The notes: generated by a model from the letters alone, not told the origin. 64,000 nucleotides of DNA from an uncultured Reyranella sp. (GCA_937915145.1 CALDNT010000300.1:1-64000), one strand, 5' to 3'; counted from the stretch's first letter, positions 54,785 through 63,691 are shown. Program-made: numbers and translations.

Positions 54785-54813
54785 AAAAAGGCCGGCGTGA
54801 GAAGCGCCAGCCT
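54785..54813 (-). terminator. Factor-independent terminator of the LLM gene
   Basis: On the minus strand, AGGCTGGCG and CGCCGGCCT form a 9-bp stem with one mismatch around a 7-nt loop, followed by TTTTTC. It is 78 bp beyond the stop codon of the LLM monooxygenase gene. Confidence 0.8.
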
Positions 54814-54890
54814 GACAGAAAAGTAATCTAAAACCTGCTGAAACGTCAAGTTGGGCTGGCTGTCCTTTTCTGACTGTCCCCAGGCAGCCT

Positions 54891-55928
54891 CTAGTTGCGC
54901 GGCTGGTAGCGCGTCGGAATCCGGCCGAGGTCCTGCAGCAGGCCGGCCGGCAGGTCGGCCGGCTTGGACGAATTGGCGCTGGCGCTGACCCCATCGACCA
55001 GCCCGCCAAAGCGCGCCTCGATCGCCTTGGCGATCTGGTCGTGGCGGCCGACGGCGGCGAACAGGTGCACGACGTCATCCGAGACTTCCGCCGCGATCTG
55101 GTCCCACTGACCGGCCTTGGTCATGGCATTGAGCTTGCGGCCGAGATCGCCCAGCCCGTGTTCCTCGAACACCGGCCAGTAGGCCGGCGTCGAACCGTAG
55201 AAGGCCACGCGATAGCGCACCCAGTCGAACAGCTTGGCGACGGCTTCGTCATCCTTGCCGGTGACGACGAAGCCGCCGCCCGAGATCTCGAACTTCTCCC
55301 GCGCCCGGCCTGTCTTGGCCAGCCCCTCCGAGAGGATCGGCATCACCTTGTTCTCGAGATACTTGCGCGTGCAGAAGACGTGGAGCTTGGCGCCGTCGCT
55401 TTCCTCCGCCGCCACCTTCAGCATGTAGGGCCCGACCGCGGCGAGGCCGATGCGCGGCGTCGGTCCGTCATAGGCCTCGGGCACGAAGTTGGGCGTCATC
55501 AGGGTGAAGCGATAGTGCTTGCCCTCGTAGCTGAGCTTGCCGTCGCCCTTCCATGCCGCCCAGATCGCCCGCACCGCCTGGATATACTCGCGCATGCGCG
55601 GCGCCGGCGCCGTCCACGGCACCGAGAAGCGCTTCTCGTTGTGGGCACGGATCTGCGAACCCAGACCCAGCGTGAACCGCCCGCCGGTGCTGGCCGCGAG
55701 ATCCCAGCCGATGTTGGCCGCCACCATCGGCGAACGCGGGAAGGAAATGGCGACACCGGTGTGCAGCTCGATCCGGTTCGTCGCAACGCCTGCCACCGCC
55801 AGCGCCAGGAACGGGTCGTGCTTGTTCTCCTGGGTGCTGACGCCGGTATAGCCGGTCGCCTCGATCGCCTGGGCGGCGGGACCTACTTTCCGCAGATCCT
55901 CCTGCGGGAGGGTGGTGAAGACTCGCAT
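54891..55928 (-). CDS. LLM class flavin-dependent oxidoreductase (TIGR03617-like)
   Basis: The 345-aa protein is a TIM-barrel luciferase-like monooxygenase. Typical segments are GVSTQENKHDPFLALAVAG, IELHTGVAISFPRSPMVAA, GGRFTLGLGSQIRAHNEKRF and PRIGLAAVGPYMLKVAAEE. It probably uses reduced FMN or coenzyme F420; the TIGR03617 branch is mostly annotated as F420-dependent, but the organism may not make F420. No reductase partner is adjacent. A terminator follows on the minus strand. Confidence 0.82.
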   Translation of the reverse strand: MRVFTTLPQEDLRKVGPAAQAIEATGYTGVSTQENKHDPFLALAVAGVATNRIELHTGVAISFPRSPMVAANIGWDLAASTGGRFTLGLGSQIRAHNEKRFSVPWTAPAPRMREYIQAVRAIWAAWKGDGKLSYEGKHYRFTLMTPNFVPEAYDGPTPRIGLAAVGPYMLKVAAEESDGAKLHVFCTRKYLENKVMPILSEGLAKTGRAREKFEISGGGFVVTGKDDEAVAKLFDWVRYRVAFYGSTPAYWPVFEEHGLGDLGRKLNAMTKAGQWDQIAAEVSDDVVHLFAAVGRHDQIAKAIEARFGGLVDGVSASANSSKPADLPAGLLQDLGRIPTRYQPRN

Positions 55929-55939
55929 CTATTCCGTCC

Positions 55940-56239
55940 TCAATTCGAGACCGCTTCGGCATGCAGCCGAAGCCCAAGCGCGCGGACGACTTTTAATATC
56001 GTTGAGAATTCGGGGTTTCCGTCGGGAGACAAGGCCTTGTACAGGCTCTCGCGGCCAAGCCCGGCCTCGCGTGCCAGAGCACTCATGCCTTTGGCGCGCG
56101 CGATGTTGCCGAGCGCGGCGGCGATGACGCGAGGTTCACCATCTTCCATGGCCGCTTCCAAATAGGCGGCGATATCCTTCGGCGTCTTGAGCAACGCCGC
56201 GCTGTCGTAGCGAGTGGTCCGGACTTTCCTGCGTGCCAT
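55940..56239 (-). CDS. Antitoxin, HigA-like addiction module antidote
   Basis: The 99-aa protein has a helix-turn-helix in IARAKGMSALAREAGLGRES, then LYKALSPDGNPEFSTILKVV, the signature of the putative addiction-module antidote group (TIGR02684). It should bind the toxin and repress the pair's promoter, where a 16-bp palindrome is seen (56547-56562). It begins 9 bp after the toxin frame's stop at 56249, as in HigBA order. Confidence 0.87.
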   Translation of the reverse strand: MARRKVRTTRYDSAALLKTPKDIAAYLEAAMEDGEPRVIAAALGNIARAKGMSALAREAGLGRESLYKALSPDGNPEFSTILKVVRALGLRLHAEAVSN

Positions 56240-56248
56240 GAAGCTTTC

Positions 56249-56539
56249 CTAGAGGTCGCGAGCCATGGCCACGGCTCGCTCGATATCCCGGCCCTGTGTT
56301 CGCTTGTCGCCACCGATCAACAGCATCACCAATTCACGACCTTGCTGTTTGAAGTACACCCGGTAGCCCGGGCCGTGGTCGACACGCAGTTCGCTCACGC
56401 CGCCCCCTACCGGCTTCACGTCGCCGGCAAGGCCAAGAGCCAAACGGTCCAACCGCACCTGAATGCGCGCACGTGCGTTTCGGTCCTTCAACTTTTCGAG
56501 CCACGCGGCAAAGACCAGCGTCTAGCGTATCTCAATCAC
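56249..56539 (-). pseudogene. HigB-like toxin with an in-frame amber codon
   Basis: A 96-residue RelE/HigB-type toxin frame begins with GTG at 56539 as V/M-I-E-I-R, then TAG (56522-56524), then TLVFAAWLEKLKDRNARARI and GYRVYFKQQGRELVMLLIGG. The conserved N-terminus (usually MIEIR-TxxFxxWL) is all present, so only codon 6 differs, most simply CAG to TAG. Toxins of this group cut mRNA at the ribosome. Reinitiation at CTG 56518 or TTG 56491 would give a shortened protein. It is upstream of the antitoxin and follows a palindromic promoter. Sequencing error is possible. Confidence 0.75.
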
Positions 56540-56546
56540 GCGCCTT

Positions 56547-56562
56547 GTATCCTATAGAATAC
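56547..56562. promoter_or_regulatory. Operator palindrome of the HigBA-like pair
   Basis: GTATCCTATAGAATAC is a 16-bp palindrome with one mismatched pair, 8 bp before the toxin's GTG and overlapping a likely -10 region. The antitoxin's helix-turn-helix would be the expected ligand. Confidence 0.6.
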
Positions 56563-56611
56563 TGACGATCAAGACACACCCCGACTAAATGAAGTCAGAT
56601 ACGTTACATAC

Positions 56612-58234
56612 TCACTCCGCCGCCTGCTTCATCGGATCGTCCGGCGGGTTGTTACTCGGCTTCCAGCGCAGGATCGGCTTGCGGGCCGCCAGCGTCTCGT
56701 CGAGGCGGCGGCGCGGCGAGTAGAGAGGCGCCGCCTTGAAGGCTTCGGCCGCAGTCCCTGTCTTGGCACGGGCCGTAAGGGAACGCAGCGCCCCGATGAA
56801 CTGGTCGAGATCCTCTTTGGCCACGCTCTCGGTCGGCTCGATCAGCATCGCGCCATGCACCACCAGCGGGAAGTACATGGTCATCGGGTGATAGCCCTCG
56901 TCGATCATCGCCTTGGCGAAGTCGAGCGTGCTGACACCGGTGCCCTTGAGGAACCTGTCGTCGAACAGCGCCTCGTGCATGCACGGGCCCTCGAAGGCCG
57001 GGCTCATGGTGTCCCCGAGCGCCGCCATCACGTAGTTGGCGCTCAGCACCGCGTCTTCGGCCACCTGCTTCAGCCCGTCGGCGCCGTGGCTCATGATGTA
57101 GGCCAGCGCCCGGGTGAACATGCCCATCTGGCCGTGGAAGGCTTTCAGGCGGCCGAGCGGCGTGCCCTCGACCCCCAGAGACTTGAGGGCGCCGCCGTCT
57201 TCGGCGACCGTCCATTTATCGCCTTGCTTCACGATCCACGGATAGGGCGCGTAAGGCGCCAACGCCGCCGACAGCACCACCGGCCCTGCCCCCGGTCCGC
57301 CGCCGCCGTGCGGCGTCGAGAAAGTCTTGTGCAGGTTGATATGCATGCAATCGACGCCGAGGTCGCCCGGCCGGACGCGTCCGACGATGGCGTTGAAATT
57401 GGCGCCATCGCAGTAGAAGTAGGCACCGACCGCATGCACCGCCTTGGAAATCTCGACGATCTCGCTCTCGAACAGGCCGCAGGTGTTGGGATTGGTCAAC
57501 ATGATCGCGGCCACGTCCGGACCGAGGGCGGCCTTCAGCGCCGCGAGATCGACCCGCCCGCGGTCATTGGCCGGGATCGGTTTTACCGTGAAGCCCAGCG
57601 CCGCGGCGGTCGCGGGATTGGTGCCGTGCGCCGACTCCGGCGCCAGCACGATCCGGCGCTGGGCGCGCTCGCCCTTCGCTTCGAGGGCCGCGGCGATCGC
57701 CATCATGCCGCACATCTCGCCGTGCGCGCCGGCGGCCGGCGACATCGCCACGGCCGGCATGCCGGTCAAGGTCTTCAGCCAGTGCGCCAAACGATCGATC
57801 AGTTCCAGCGCGCCCTGCACGGTCGAGACCGGCTGCAGCGGATGGAGATCGCCGATGCCGGGCAGCCGCGCCACTTTCTCGTTGATGCGCGGGTTGTGCT
57901 TCATGGTGCACGAGCCCAGCGGATAGACGCCCATGTCGATGGCGTAGTTCTTCTGGCTCAATCGCGTGTAGTGCTGCACCACCTGCGGTTCGCTGAGGCC
58001 CGGCAGGCCGACCTCGCCGCTGCGACGCAGGCCGTTGAAGCGATCCTTTACTTTGGGCGGTTCCGGCAGGTCGACGCCGCAGCGTCCCGGCTGGCCCATC
58101 TCGAAGATCAGGGGTTCCTCGATCTGCAGGGCGCGGTTGCCGGTGAAGGTGCCGTGGGTGTCGGTTGGGCCGGCGGCGACGCCACCGGCGCTACCGCCTT
58201 CGCGGCCCTGGGAGCGGTCGAGCGACTGGACCAT
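56612..58234 (-). CDS. gcvPB: Glycine dehydrogenase (decarboxylating) subunit 2
   Basis: The 540-aa half of P-protein carries the pyridoxal-phosphate Lys in CMHINLHKTFSTPHGGGGPG. The diagnostic SPAAGAHGEMCGMMAIAAAL and APESAHGTNPATAAALGF regions are seen. It decarboxylates glycine and passes the aminomethyl group to lipoyl-GcvH. The start is at 58234, sharing one base with the gcvPA stop codon (TGATG), so the halves are translationally coupled. A longer frame reading to 59053 runs into gcvPA and is not real. Confidence 0.94.
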   Translation of the reverse strand: MVQSLDRSQGREGGSAGGVAAGPTDTHGTFTGNRALQIEEPLIFEMGQPGRCGVDLPEPPKVKDRFNGLRRSGEVGLPGLSEPQVVQHYTRLSQKNYAIDMGVYPLGSCTMKHNPRINEKVARLPGIGDLHPLQPVSTVQGALELIDRLAHWLKTLTGMPAVAMSPAAGAHGEMCGMMAIAAALEAKGERAQRRIVLAPESAHGTNPATAAALGFTVKPIPANDRGRVDLAALKAALGPDVAAIMLTNPNTCGLFESEIVEISKAVHAVGAYFYCDGANFNAIVGRVRPGDLGVDCMHINLHKTFSTPHGGGGPGAGPVVLSAALAPYAPYPWIVKQGDKWTVAEDGGALKSLGVEGTPLGRLKAFHGQMGMFTRALAYIMSHGADGLKQVAEDAVLSANYVMAALGDTMSPAFEGPCMHEALFDDRFLKGTGVSTLDFAKAMIDEGYHPMTMYFPLVVHGAMLIEPTESVAKEDLDQFIGALRSLTARAKTGTAAEAFKAAPLYSPRRRLDETLAARKPILRWKPSNNPPDDPMKQAAE

Positions 58235-59580
58235 CACAGCACCTCCTTCAGTGCCGCGACCAGCGGGCCCATGCCCTCTTCCGTCGCCGTCTCGGTCGCC
58301 GCCAGCAGCAGGAGGTTCTCGACCGAGGGATCGTCCGGGAGCAGGCGCGACACCGGCAACCCGCCCAGAATACGTTTGGCCGCCAGCGCCTCGACGACCG
58401 GCGCGGCGGGCTTGGGCAGCCGCACCGTGAACTCGTTGAAGAAGCTGTCGTTCAGCAGTTTCACGCCGGGGATCGCACTCACGCGATCGGCGAGTTCCGA
58501 CGCCTTGGCATGGTTGATCTCGGCCAGGCGGCGGAAACCCGCCTCGCCCAGCAGGGTAAGATGTACCGTGAAGGCCAGCGCACAGAGGCCGGCATTGGTG
58601 CAGATGTTCGACGTCGCCTTCTCGCGGCGGATGTGCTGCTCGCGCGTGGAAAGCGTCAGCACGAAGCCGCGCTTGCCGTCGGCATCGACGGTCTCGCCGA
58701 CAAGGCGGCCCGGCATCTGGCGCATGTATTTGTCGCGGGTGGCGAACAGGCCGACGTAGGGCCCGCCGAAGCCGAGACCGTTGCCGATCGACTGGCCCTC
58801 GCAGACCACGATGTCGGCACCCATCTCGCCTGGCGGCTTCAGGAGCCCCAGCGACACGACCTCGGTCACAACGACGATCAGCAGCGCGCCGGCGGCATGG
58901 CAGGCCTCGGCCAGTTTGGTGAAGTCGCGGACATGGCCGAAGAAGCTGGGGTTCTGGACGACGACGCAGGACGTCTCCTTGTCGACCTGGGCGATCAGGT
59001 CCTCGAGCCCCCCGGCATCGACCGCGGTGACGGCGGCCTTGAAGCCTTCCCACTTGGCCGTGGTCTCGATGATGCTGCGGTACTGCGGATGCAGTCCGCC
59101 CGAGATCAGCGCCTTGTGGCGTCGCGTCACGCGGTTGGCCATCAGCACGGCCTCGGACGTGCCAGTCGAGCCGTCGTACATCGAGGCGTTGGCCACCTCC
59201 ATGCCGGTGAGCAAGGTGATCTGAGTCTGGAACTCGAACAGATACTGCAGAGTGCCCTGGGTGATCTCGGGCTGGTAGGGCGTGTAGGAGGTCAAAAACT
59301 CGCCGCGCTGGATCATGTAGTCGACGGTCGCGGGCACATGATGGCGGTAGGCGCCACCGCCGATGAAGAACGGCACCGAGCCGGGCGACAGGTTCTTCGC
59401 CGCATAGGCCTGGAAGGCGCGTTCGACTTCGAGTTCGCCCTGATGATCGGGCAGGCCGGCGATCTTGCCGCCGAGCACGGCCGACGCCGGCACGTCGCGG
59501 AACAGCTCATCGATCGACTTGGCGCCGATCACGCCCAGCATCTCGCGACGGTCGACCTCGGTGAGGGGAAGGTAACGCAT
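58234..59580 (-). CDS. gcvPA: Glycine dehydrogenase (decarboxylating) subunit 1
   Basis: The 448-aa N-terminal half of P-protein lacks the cofactor Lys. It has [44 protein letters not shown]-like [20 protein letters not shown] and [19 protein letters not shown]. It pairs with gcvPB to form the dimer. Many alphaproteobacteria have a single-chain GcvP; the split form is the other known arrangement. A dispersed palindromic repeat separates it from gcvH. The start at 59580 is chosen over an upstream extension that runs into that repeat. Confidence 0.93.
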   Translation of the reverse strand: MRYLPLTEVDRREMLGVIGAKSIDELFRDVPASAVLGGKIAGLPDHQGELEVERAFQAYAAKNLSPGSVPFFIGGGAYRHHVPATVDYMIQRGEFLTSYTPYQPEITQGTLQYLFEFQTQITLLTGMEVANASMYDGSTGTSEAVLMANRVTRRHKALISGGLHPQYRSIIETTAKWEGFKAAVTAVDAGGLEDLIAQVDKETSCVVVQNPSFFGHVRDFTKLAEACHAAGALLIVVVTEVVSLGLLKPPGEMGADIVVCEGQSIGNGLGFGGPYVGLFATRDKYMRQMPGRLVGETVDADGKRGFVLTLSTREQHIRREKATSNICTNAGLCALAFTVHLTLLGEAGFRRLAEINHAKASELADRVSAIPGVKLLNDSFFNEFTVRLPKPAAPVVEALAAKRILGGLPVSRLLPDDPSVENLLLLAATETATEEGMGPLVAALKEVL

Positions 59581-59603
59581 GAAAGCTCCTGCTCTAGACA
59601 AAA

Positions 59604-59739
59604 ACCTCACCCTGAGGAGCATCACGAAGTGATGCGTCTCGAAGGGTGGGAACGAGCACCATGTCTGTTGCCCATCCTTCGAGACGCGCCAAAGCGCGGG
59701 GGTTACCCCGCGCGAATCGGGCACTCCTCAGGATGAGGT
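59604..59739. repeat. Dispersed palindromic intergenic repeat, copy 2
   Basis: Outer arms CCTCACCCTGAGGAGC (59605-59620) and ACTCCTCAGGATGAGG (59723-59738), then GCGTCTCGAAGGGTGGG and CCCATCCTTCGAGACGCG, plus an inner ATCAC-GAA-GTGAT hairpin. It matches copy 1 at 37225-37360 in arm order. It sits inside the gcv operon between gcvH and gcvPA. Confidence 0.82.
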
Positions 59740-59751
59740 GGTGTTGTCTCT

Positions 59752-60129
59752 TCACCCCAGGCTCTTCAGGAAGGTGGCGTAGCCGGCCTCGTCCATCAGC
59801 TCGTCGAGCTCGCTCTTGTCGGCGATCGTGAGCTTGAAGAACCAGCCCTTGCCCATCGGCTCCAGATTGACGTCGCCCGGCGATTCGGCGAGCGCGGCAT
59901 TGGCCTCGACCACTTCGCCCGACACCGGCGAATAGATGTCCGAGGCAGCTTTCACCGACTCGACCACGGCCACCGATTCGCCCTTGGCGACCTTGCGGCC
60001 GGCGGCCGGTACGTCGACGAAGACCACGTCGCCGAGCTGTTCCTGCGCATACTGCGTGATGCCGATCGTGCCGGTATCGCCCTCGACGCGGATCCATTCG
60101 TGTTCTTCGCTGTATTTGACGACGGCCAT
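59752..60129 (-). CDS. gcvH: Glycine cleavage system H protein
   Basis: The 125-aa lipoyl carrier has the lipoylated Lys in VAVVESVKAASDIYSPVSGE (ESVKA), and the typical YSEEHEWIRVEGDTGTIGIT start. It shuttles the aminomethyl group between P, T and L proteins. It follows gcvT by 11 bp and is separated from gcvPA by the palindromic repeat. Confidence 0.95.
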   Translation of the reverse strand: MAVVKYSEEHEWIRVEGDTGTIGITQYAQEQLGDVVFVDVPAAGRKVAKGESVAVVESVKAASDIYSPVSGEVVEANAALAESPGDVNLEPMGKGWFFKLTIADKSELDELMDEAGYATFLKSLG

Positions 60130-60140
60130 ATGACGAACTC

Positions 60141-61295
60141 CTATCCGCGGTAGTAGGCGTGTTTGACGAAAGGCATGGGCACGATCTCGGCCGGCACCGG
60201 CTTGCCGCGCACGATCAATTCAACCTGGGTACCGTTGGCCGACTGGCTGCGCTCGACGTAGCCCATGGCGATGGCGCGCCCGAGCGTCGGCGCAAAACCG
60301 CCCGACGTGACGGTGCCCACGATCTTGCCGGCAATCGCGATCTCGGCGCCCTCGCGCGCGATCGCCTTGCCCTCGGGCAGCAGGCCGACACGGCGGCGCG
60401 GCGCGCTTTCGGCGATCTGTTTCTGGATGACGGCGGCGCCGGGAAAGCCGCCCGCCCGGCTTCCCTGGGCGCGGCGTTCCTTGCCGATGCTCCACAGCAG
60501 GCCCGCCTCGACCGGTGTCGTGGCGGTGTCGATGTCGTGGCCATAGAGGCAGAGGCCGGCCTCGAGGCGGAGCGAATCGCGGGCGCCGAGCCCGATCGAC
60601 TTGACCTCGGGGTACGACAGCAGCTTGCGCGCGATCGGGTCGGCGGCATCGGCGGGAGTGGAAATCTCGTAGCCGTCGCAGCCGGTATAGCCCGAGCGCG
60701 TGACGTAGCAGCGCGCGCCGTCGATCACGACGAAGGCGCCGGTCATGAATTTCATCGCCGCGACCGAGGGCGCGAGGCGCGACAGCACGGTCACGGCCTG
60801 CGGACCCTGCAAGGCCAGAAGCCCGCGCGCGAACATCGGTTCGATCTCGCAGGCGTCCGAGAGCCTGGTCTGGATATGCGCCAGATCGGCGTCCTTGCAG
60901 GCGGCGTTGACGACCAGCTGCAGGTGATCGCCGGTGCTGGTCACCATCAGATCGTCAAGGATACCGCCATTCTCGTTGGTGAACTGGGTGTAGCGCTGCT
61001 GGCCAGGCTGCAAGCCGGCGATGTCGCCCGGCACTAGCGTCTCCAGTGCGGCGGCGGTGCTATGGCCGGGCCTGGCGGTCAGCCGCACCTGGCCCATGTG
61101 CGAGACGTCGAACAGGCCGCAGGCGTTCCGCGTCTGGGCATGCTCGACCAGGATGCCGGTGGGGAACTGCACCGGCATTTCGTAGCCGGCGAAGGGCACG
61201 ATGCGCGCACCGAGTTCGCGATGCAGCTCGTAGAGCGGCGTGCGCTTGAGGGGGCCGTCGGAAGGTGCGGTCAACAAGATCTCCACAGGTCGCAT
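60141..61295 (-). CDS. gcvT: Aminomethyltransferase (T protein)
   Basis: The 384-aa enzyme releases ammonia and makes 5,10-methylenetetrahydrofolate. It has PLYELHRELGARIVPFAGYE and the folate-binding GLFDVSHMGQVRL, then YTGCDGYEI with the conserved region. The ATG at 61295 lacks a clear ribosome binding site. TTG at 61274 follows GGAG by 6 nt and is a real alternative. A tandem glycine riboswitch lies 51 bp upstream. gcvT leads gcvH-gcvPA-gcvPB. Confidence 0.93.
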   Translation of the reverse strand: MRPVEILLTAPSDGPLKRTPLYELHRELGARIVPFAGYEMPVQFPTGILVEHAQTRNACGLFDVSHMGQVRLTARPGHSTAAALETLVPGDIAGLQPGQQRYTQFTNENGGILDDLMVTSTGDHLQLVVNAACKDADLAHIQTRLSDACEIEPMFARGLLALQGPQAVTVLSRLAPSVAAMKFMTGAFVVIDGARCYVTRSGYTGCDGYEISTPADAADPIARKLLSYPEVKSIGLGARDSLRLEAGLCLYGHDIDTATTPVEAGLLWSIGKERRAQGSRAGGFPGAAVIQKQIAESAPRRRVGLLPEGKAIAREGAEIAIAGKIVGTVTSGGFAPTLGRAIAMGYVERSQSANGTQVELIVRGKPVPAEIVPMPFVKHAYYRG

Positions 61296-61345
61296 CACGC
61301 GACCGGAGTCGCGCTGTCCCGACGCAAGGACTGCGCCGTTCGCGA

Positions 61346-61535
61346 CCCCCTCTGTCCGGAGACCTGAAAGATTCGCCGGCAAAAAACTGCCGGCTTACTT
61401 CGTCGGTGGGCACGCGCCAGATGAGGCGCCCGCCACTTTCCAGAGACCCATCCTCCTGCGGTCCGTTTGCCTGAGAGTTTCCGGGGCCGGTTGCTCCTTC
61501 GGCGCCGCCAAAAGCAAGGCGGGCTCTCCCACAGG
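61346..61535 (-). promoter_or_regulatory. Tandem glycine riboswitch
   Basis: On the minus strand two glycine aptamers are seen. The first has GGAGAG, GCCGAAGGAGCAA, ACTCTCAGGCAAA and GGACCGCA. The second has TCTCTGGAAAG, CCGACGAAGTAAGC, TCTTTCAGG and GGACAGAGGGG. Both match the conserved glycine-riboswitch elements, with the linker between them. It is 51 nt upstream of gcvT and should turn on the gcv operon when glycine is high. The expression platform is not obvious to me. Confidence 0.95.
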
Positions 61536-61683
61536 TATCGTCTGGGTGAGCGGACCTTAGGGGGGCACCTGTGGGCCGTCCACGGACAATGCCTCGTGGC
61601 GGAGCCGAATCCCGGGGAAAAGCCGCCCGAAAGACAGCTCCTGTCTCGTCCGGTGGCCGGTGCCGACAAATACTTCTTGAAAT

Positions 61684-61720
61684 TGAGCGAATACTCACTT
61701 AATTAATGAGCGACTGCTCA
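61684..61720. promoter_or_regulatory. Twin TGAGCGA...CTCA operator sites
   Basis: TGAGCGAATACTCA (61684-61697) and TGAGCGACTGCTCA (61707-61720) start 23 bp apart and share the same left half. The second is a perfect 5-bp inverted repeat with a 4-nt centre, the first a 4-bp repeat with a 6-nt centre. They lie in the AT-rich region upstream of the TetR gene and of the gcv riboswitch. A TetR-family dimer is the natural ligand. Confidence 0.55.
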
Positions 61721-61735
61721 TATCAGGAGTTTCGC

Positions 61736-61927
61736 ATGTATATTCGGCGGACTTTCAACACGTTCCTTCAGCTTCAAAGCGATGCCACGCCCGCCGTCAG
61801 CGGCCGCGACTGGGTGATCGACTGGCGTTGGCTCGCGACGGCAGAAATCGATACCGCTTCCGAAAGTGAGCGCCCCCTCATAGACTGGCCGACATGGGCA
61901 AGGCCGAAGACACCAAGGCACGGGTAG
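61736..61927 (+). CDS. Small ORF upstream of tetR, 63 aa
   Basis: The frame starts MYIRRTFNTFLQLQSDATPA and has a good CAGGAG ribosome binding site 7 nt before the ATG, directly after the twin operators. Its last 34 bp overlap the TetR start in a different frame, so it could act as a coupled leader. I do not recognise the sequence. It is short and could be spurious. Confidence 0.35.
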   Translation: MYIRRTFNTFLQLQSDATPAVSGRDWVIDWRWLATAEIDTASESERPLIDWPTWARPKTPRHG

Positions 61928-62469
61928 AGCGCGCGGCACTGACGCTGTTCGTGGCGCGCAGCGTGGCGGAAACCACCACCCGGGAAATCGCCATGGCGGC
62001 ATCGATCGCCGAGGGCACGATCTACCGCTACTTCCCGAGCAAGGAGCAACTCGCCTTCGACATGTTCCTGCGCCATCACCGCGCGCTGGCCGAGGCGCTG
62101 GACGAAGCCCAGCGGCCGCACGAAGGGCTGCGCGCCAGGATCGACGCCATCGTGCTCTGCTACTGCACGTGGGCCGACCGCGACTGGACGCTGTTCGCCT
62201 ATCACCTGCTCAACCAGCATACGTTCCTGGCGAAGGTGCCCGATGACGCCCCCAATCCGGTGAACGTCGTGCGCGAGGTGATCGGCCACGCCATGGCCGC
62301 CGGCGAAATCCCCTGGCGCGACCCCGACCTTGCCGCCGCGGCGGCGATCGGCGTCGTGATGCAGGCCGCAACCTACAAAGTCTACGGACGCTTCGAGGGT
62401 CCCCTCTCCGACCATGTCCGCTTCTTCGCCGACGCGGCCTGGGCGGTGCTGGCGGTAACGGCGAGATGA
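61894..62469 (+). CDS. TetR family transcriptional regulator
   Basis: The 191-aa protein has the N-terminal helix-turn-helix AARSVAETTTREIAMAASIAEGTIYRYFPSKEQLAFD-type region; the exact core is TTREIAMAASIAEGTIYRYF. The rest is the helical ligand domain. It ends 10 bp before the convergent acyl-CoA dehydrogenase gene. The twin operator sites lie about 175 bp upstream, so self-repression is likely. The ligand may be an acyl-CoA, by neighbourhood only. Confidence 0.9.
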   Translation: MGKAEDTKARVERAALTLFVARSVAETTTREIAMAASIAEGTIYRYFPSKEQLAFDMFLRHHRALAEALDEAQRPHEGLRARIDAIVLCYCTWADRDWTLFAYHLLNQHTFLAKVPDDAPNPVNVVREVIGHAMAAGEIPWRDPDLAAAAAIGVVMQAATYKVYGRFEGPLSDHVRFFADAAWAVLAVTAR

Positions 62470-62479
62470 GGCTACCGCT

Positions 62480-63679
62480 TCAGTTGTACCTGGCGAGTTC
62501 GAGCTTGCCGATCTGGTTGCGATGGACCTCATCGGGACCATCGACCAGGCGGAGCGTGCGCGCCGAGGCGTAGGTCGCGGCCAGGCCGAAATCGTCCGAC
62601 ACGCCCGCTCCGCCATAAGCCTGGATCGCCATGTCGACCACCTGCTGCAGCATCTTGGGCACTGCCACCTTGATCATGGCGATCTCGGCCTTGGCGACCT
62701 TGTTGCCGACGGTGTCCATCATGTAGGCGGCCTTCAGCACCAGGAGCCTGGCCTGCTCGATCATGATGCGGGCCTCGGCGATGCGTTCCAACGTCACACC
62801 CTGCTGGGCGATCGGCCGGCCGAAGGCGACGCGCGACTTCACCCGCTTGCACATCTTCTCCAAGGTGCGTTCGGCCGAACCGATGGCGCGCATGCAGTGA
62901 TGGATGCGGCCGGGACCGAGCCGACCCTGTGCGATCTCGAAGCCGCGACCCTCGCCCAGCAGGATGTTGGCCAGCGGCACGCGCACGTTGTCGAACAGGA
63001 CCTCGCCGTGGCCGTGCGGGGCATGGTCGTAGCCGAACACCGGCAGCGCGCGCACCACCGTCACCCCAGGCGTCTCGCGCGGCACCAGGACCATCGACTG
63101 CTGACGGTGCCGGTCGGCGGTCTTGTCGGTCTTGCCCATGAAAATGAAGATCTTGCAGCGCGGATCGGGGGCGCCCGTCGTCCACCACTTGCGGCCATTC
63201 AGCACGTAGTGGTCGCCGTCGCGCACGATCGAGCTTTCGATGTTGGTGGCGTCCGACGAGGCGACCGCGGGCTCGGTCATGGCGAAGGCCGAGCGGATCC
63301 GCCCCTCCAGCAGCGGCACCAGCCACTGCTTCTTCTGCGCCTCGGTGCCGTAGAGTTCGAGCGTCTCCATGTTGCCGGTGTCAGGTGCGGAGCAGTTGAA
63401 CGCCTCAGGCGCGATCGGCGAACGGCCCATGATCTCGCACAACGGTGCATATTCGAGATTGGTGAGTCCCGCGCCGTGCCCACCCGGCAGGAACAGGTTC
63501 CAGAGGCCGGCGGCCTTCGCCTCGACCTTCAGCTCCTCCATGAGGGCGACCGGCTGCCAGCGGTCGCCGCTCTCGACCTCGCGCTCGTAGCGCTCCTCGT
63601 TGGGATAAATATGCTGGTCCATGAAAGCGCCGAGCTTGTCCTCCAGCGCCTTTACCTTGTCGGAATAGGTGAATTCCAT
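62480..63679 (-). CDS. Acyl-CoA dehydrogenase
   Basis: The 399-aa flavoprotein has the N-terminal helical domain, [19 protein letters not shown] (FAD-binding), [16 protein letters not shown] and the C-terminal [15 protein letters not shown] followed by [17 protein letters not shown]. The pattern fits the ACAD10/11-like acyl-CoA dehydrogenases. It introduces a trans-2,3 double bond into an acyl-CoA. A 7-bp inverted repeat lies just before the start (63692-63711). It is convergent with the TetR gene and divergent from a LysR gene. Confidence 0.92.
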   Translation of the reverse strand: MEFTYSDKVKALEDKLGAFMDQHIYPNEERYEREVESGDRWQPVALMEELKVEAKAAGLWNLFLPGGHGAGLTNLEYAPLCEIMGRSPIAPEAFNCSAPDTGNMETLELYGTEAQKKQWLVPLLEGRIRSAFAMTEPAVASSDATNIESSIVRDGDHYVLNGRKWWTTGAPDPRCKIFIFMGKTDKTADRHRQQSMVLVPRETPGVTVVRALPVFGYDHAPHGHGEVLFDNVRVPLANILLGEGRGFEIAQGRLGPGRIHHCMRAIGSAERTLEKMCKRVKSRVAFGRPIAQQGVTLERIAEARIMIEQARLLVLKAAYMMDTVGNKVAKAEIAMIKVAVPKMLQQVVDMAIQAYGGAGVSDDFGLAATYASARTLRLVDGPDEVHRNQIGKLELARYN

Positions 63680-63691
63680 GCCGCGTACTCC

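Larger units (their letters stand above)
54293..54890. other. Gene-free stretch between atpF and the LLM gene
   Basis: No gene is supported. It holds the atpF terminator, a cluster of GGCCC-centred motifs (54371-54560), a hairpin at 54653-54677 with TGCCGACGG / CCGTCGGCA arms and a 7-nt loop, and a minus-strand terminator at 54785-54813. Several reading frames cross it on both strands, but none resembles a protein and they are mutually overlapping. Confidence 0.7.

Noticed and set aside
54334-54831. Several overlapping frames on both strands in the gap after atpF
   Set aside because: They conflict with each other and with two terminators, and none shows a family motif or ribosome binding site.
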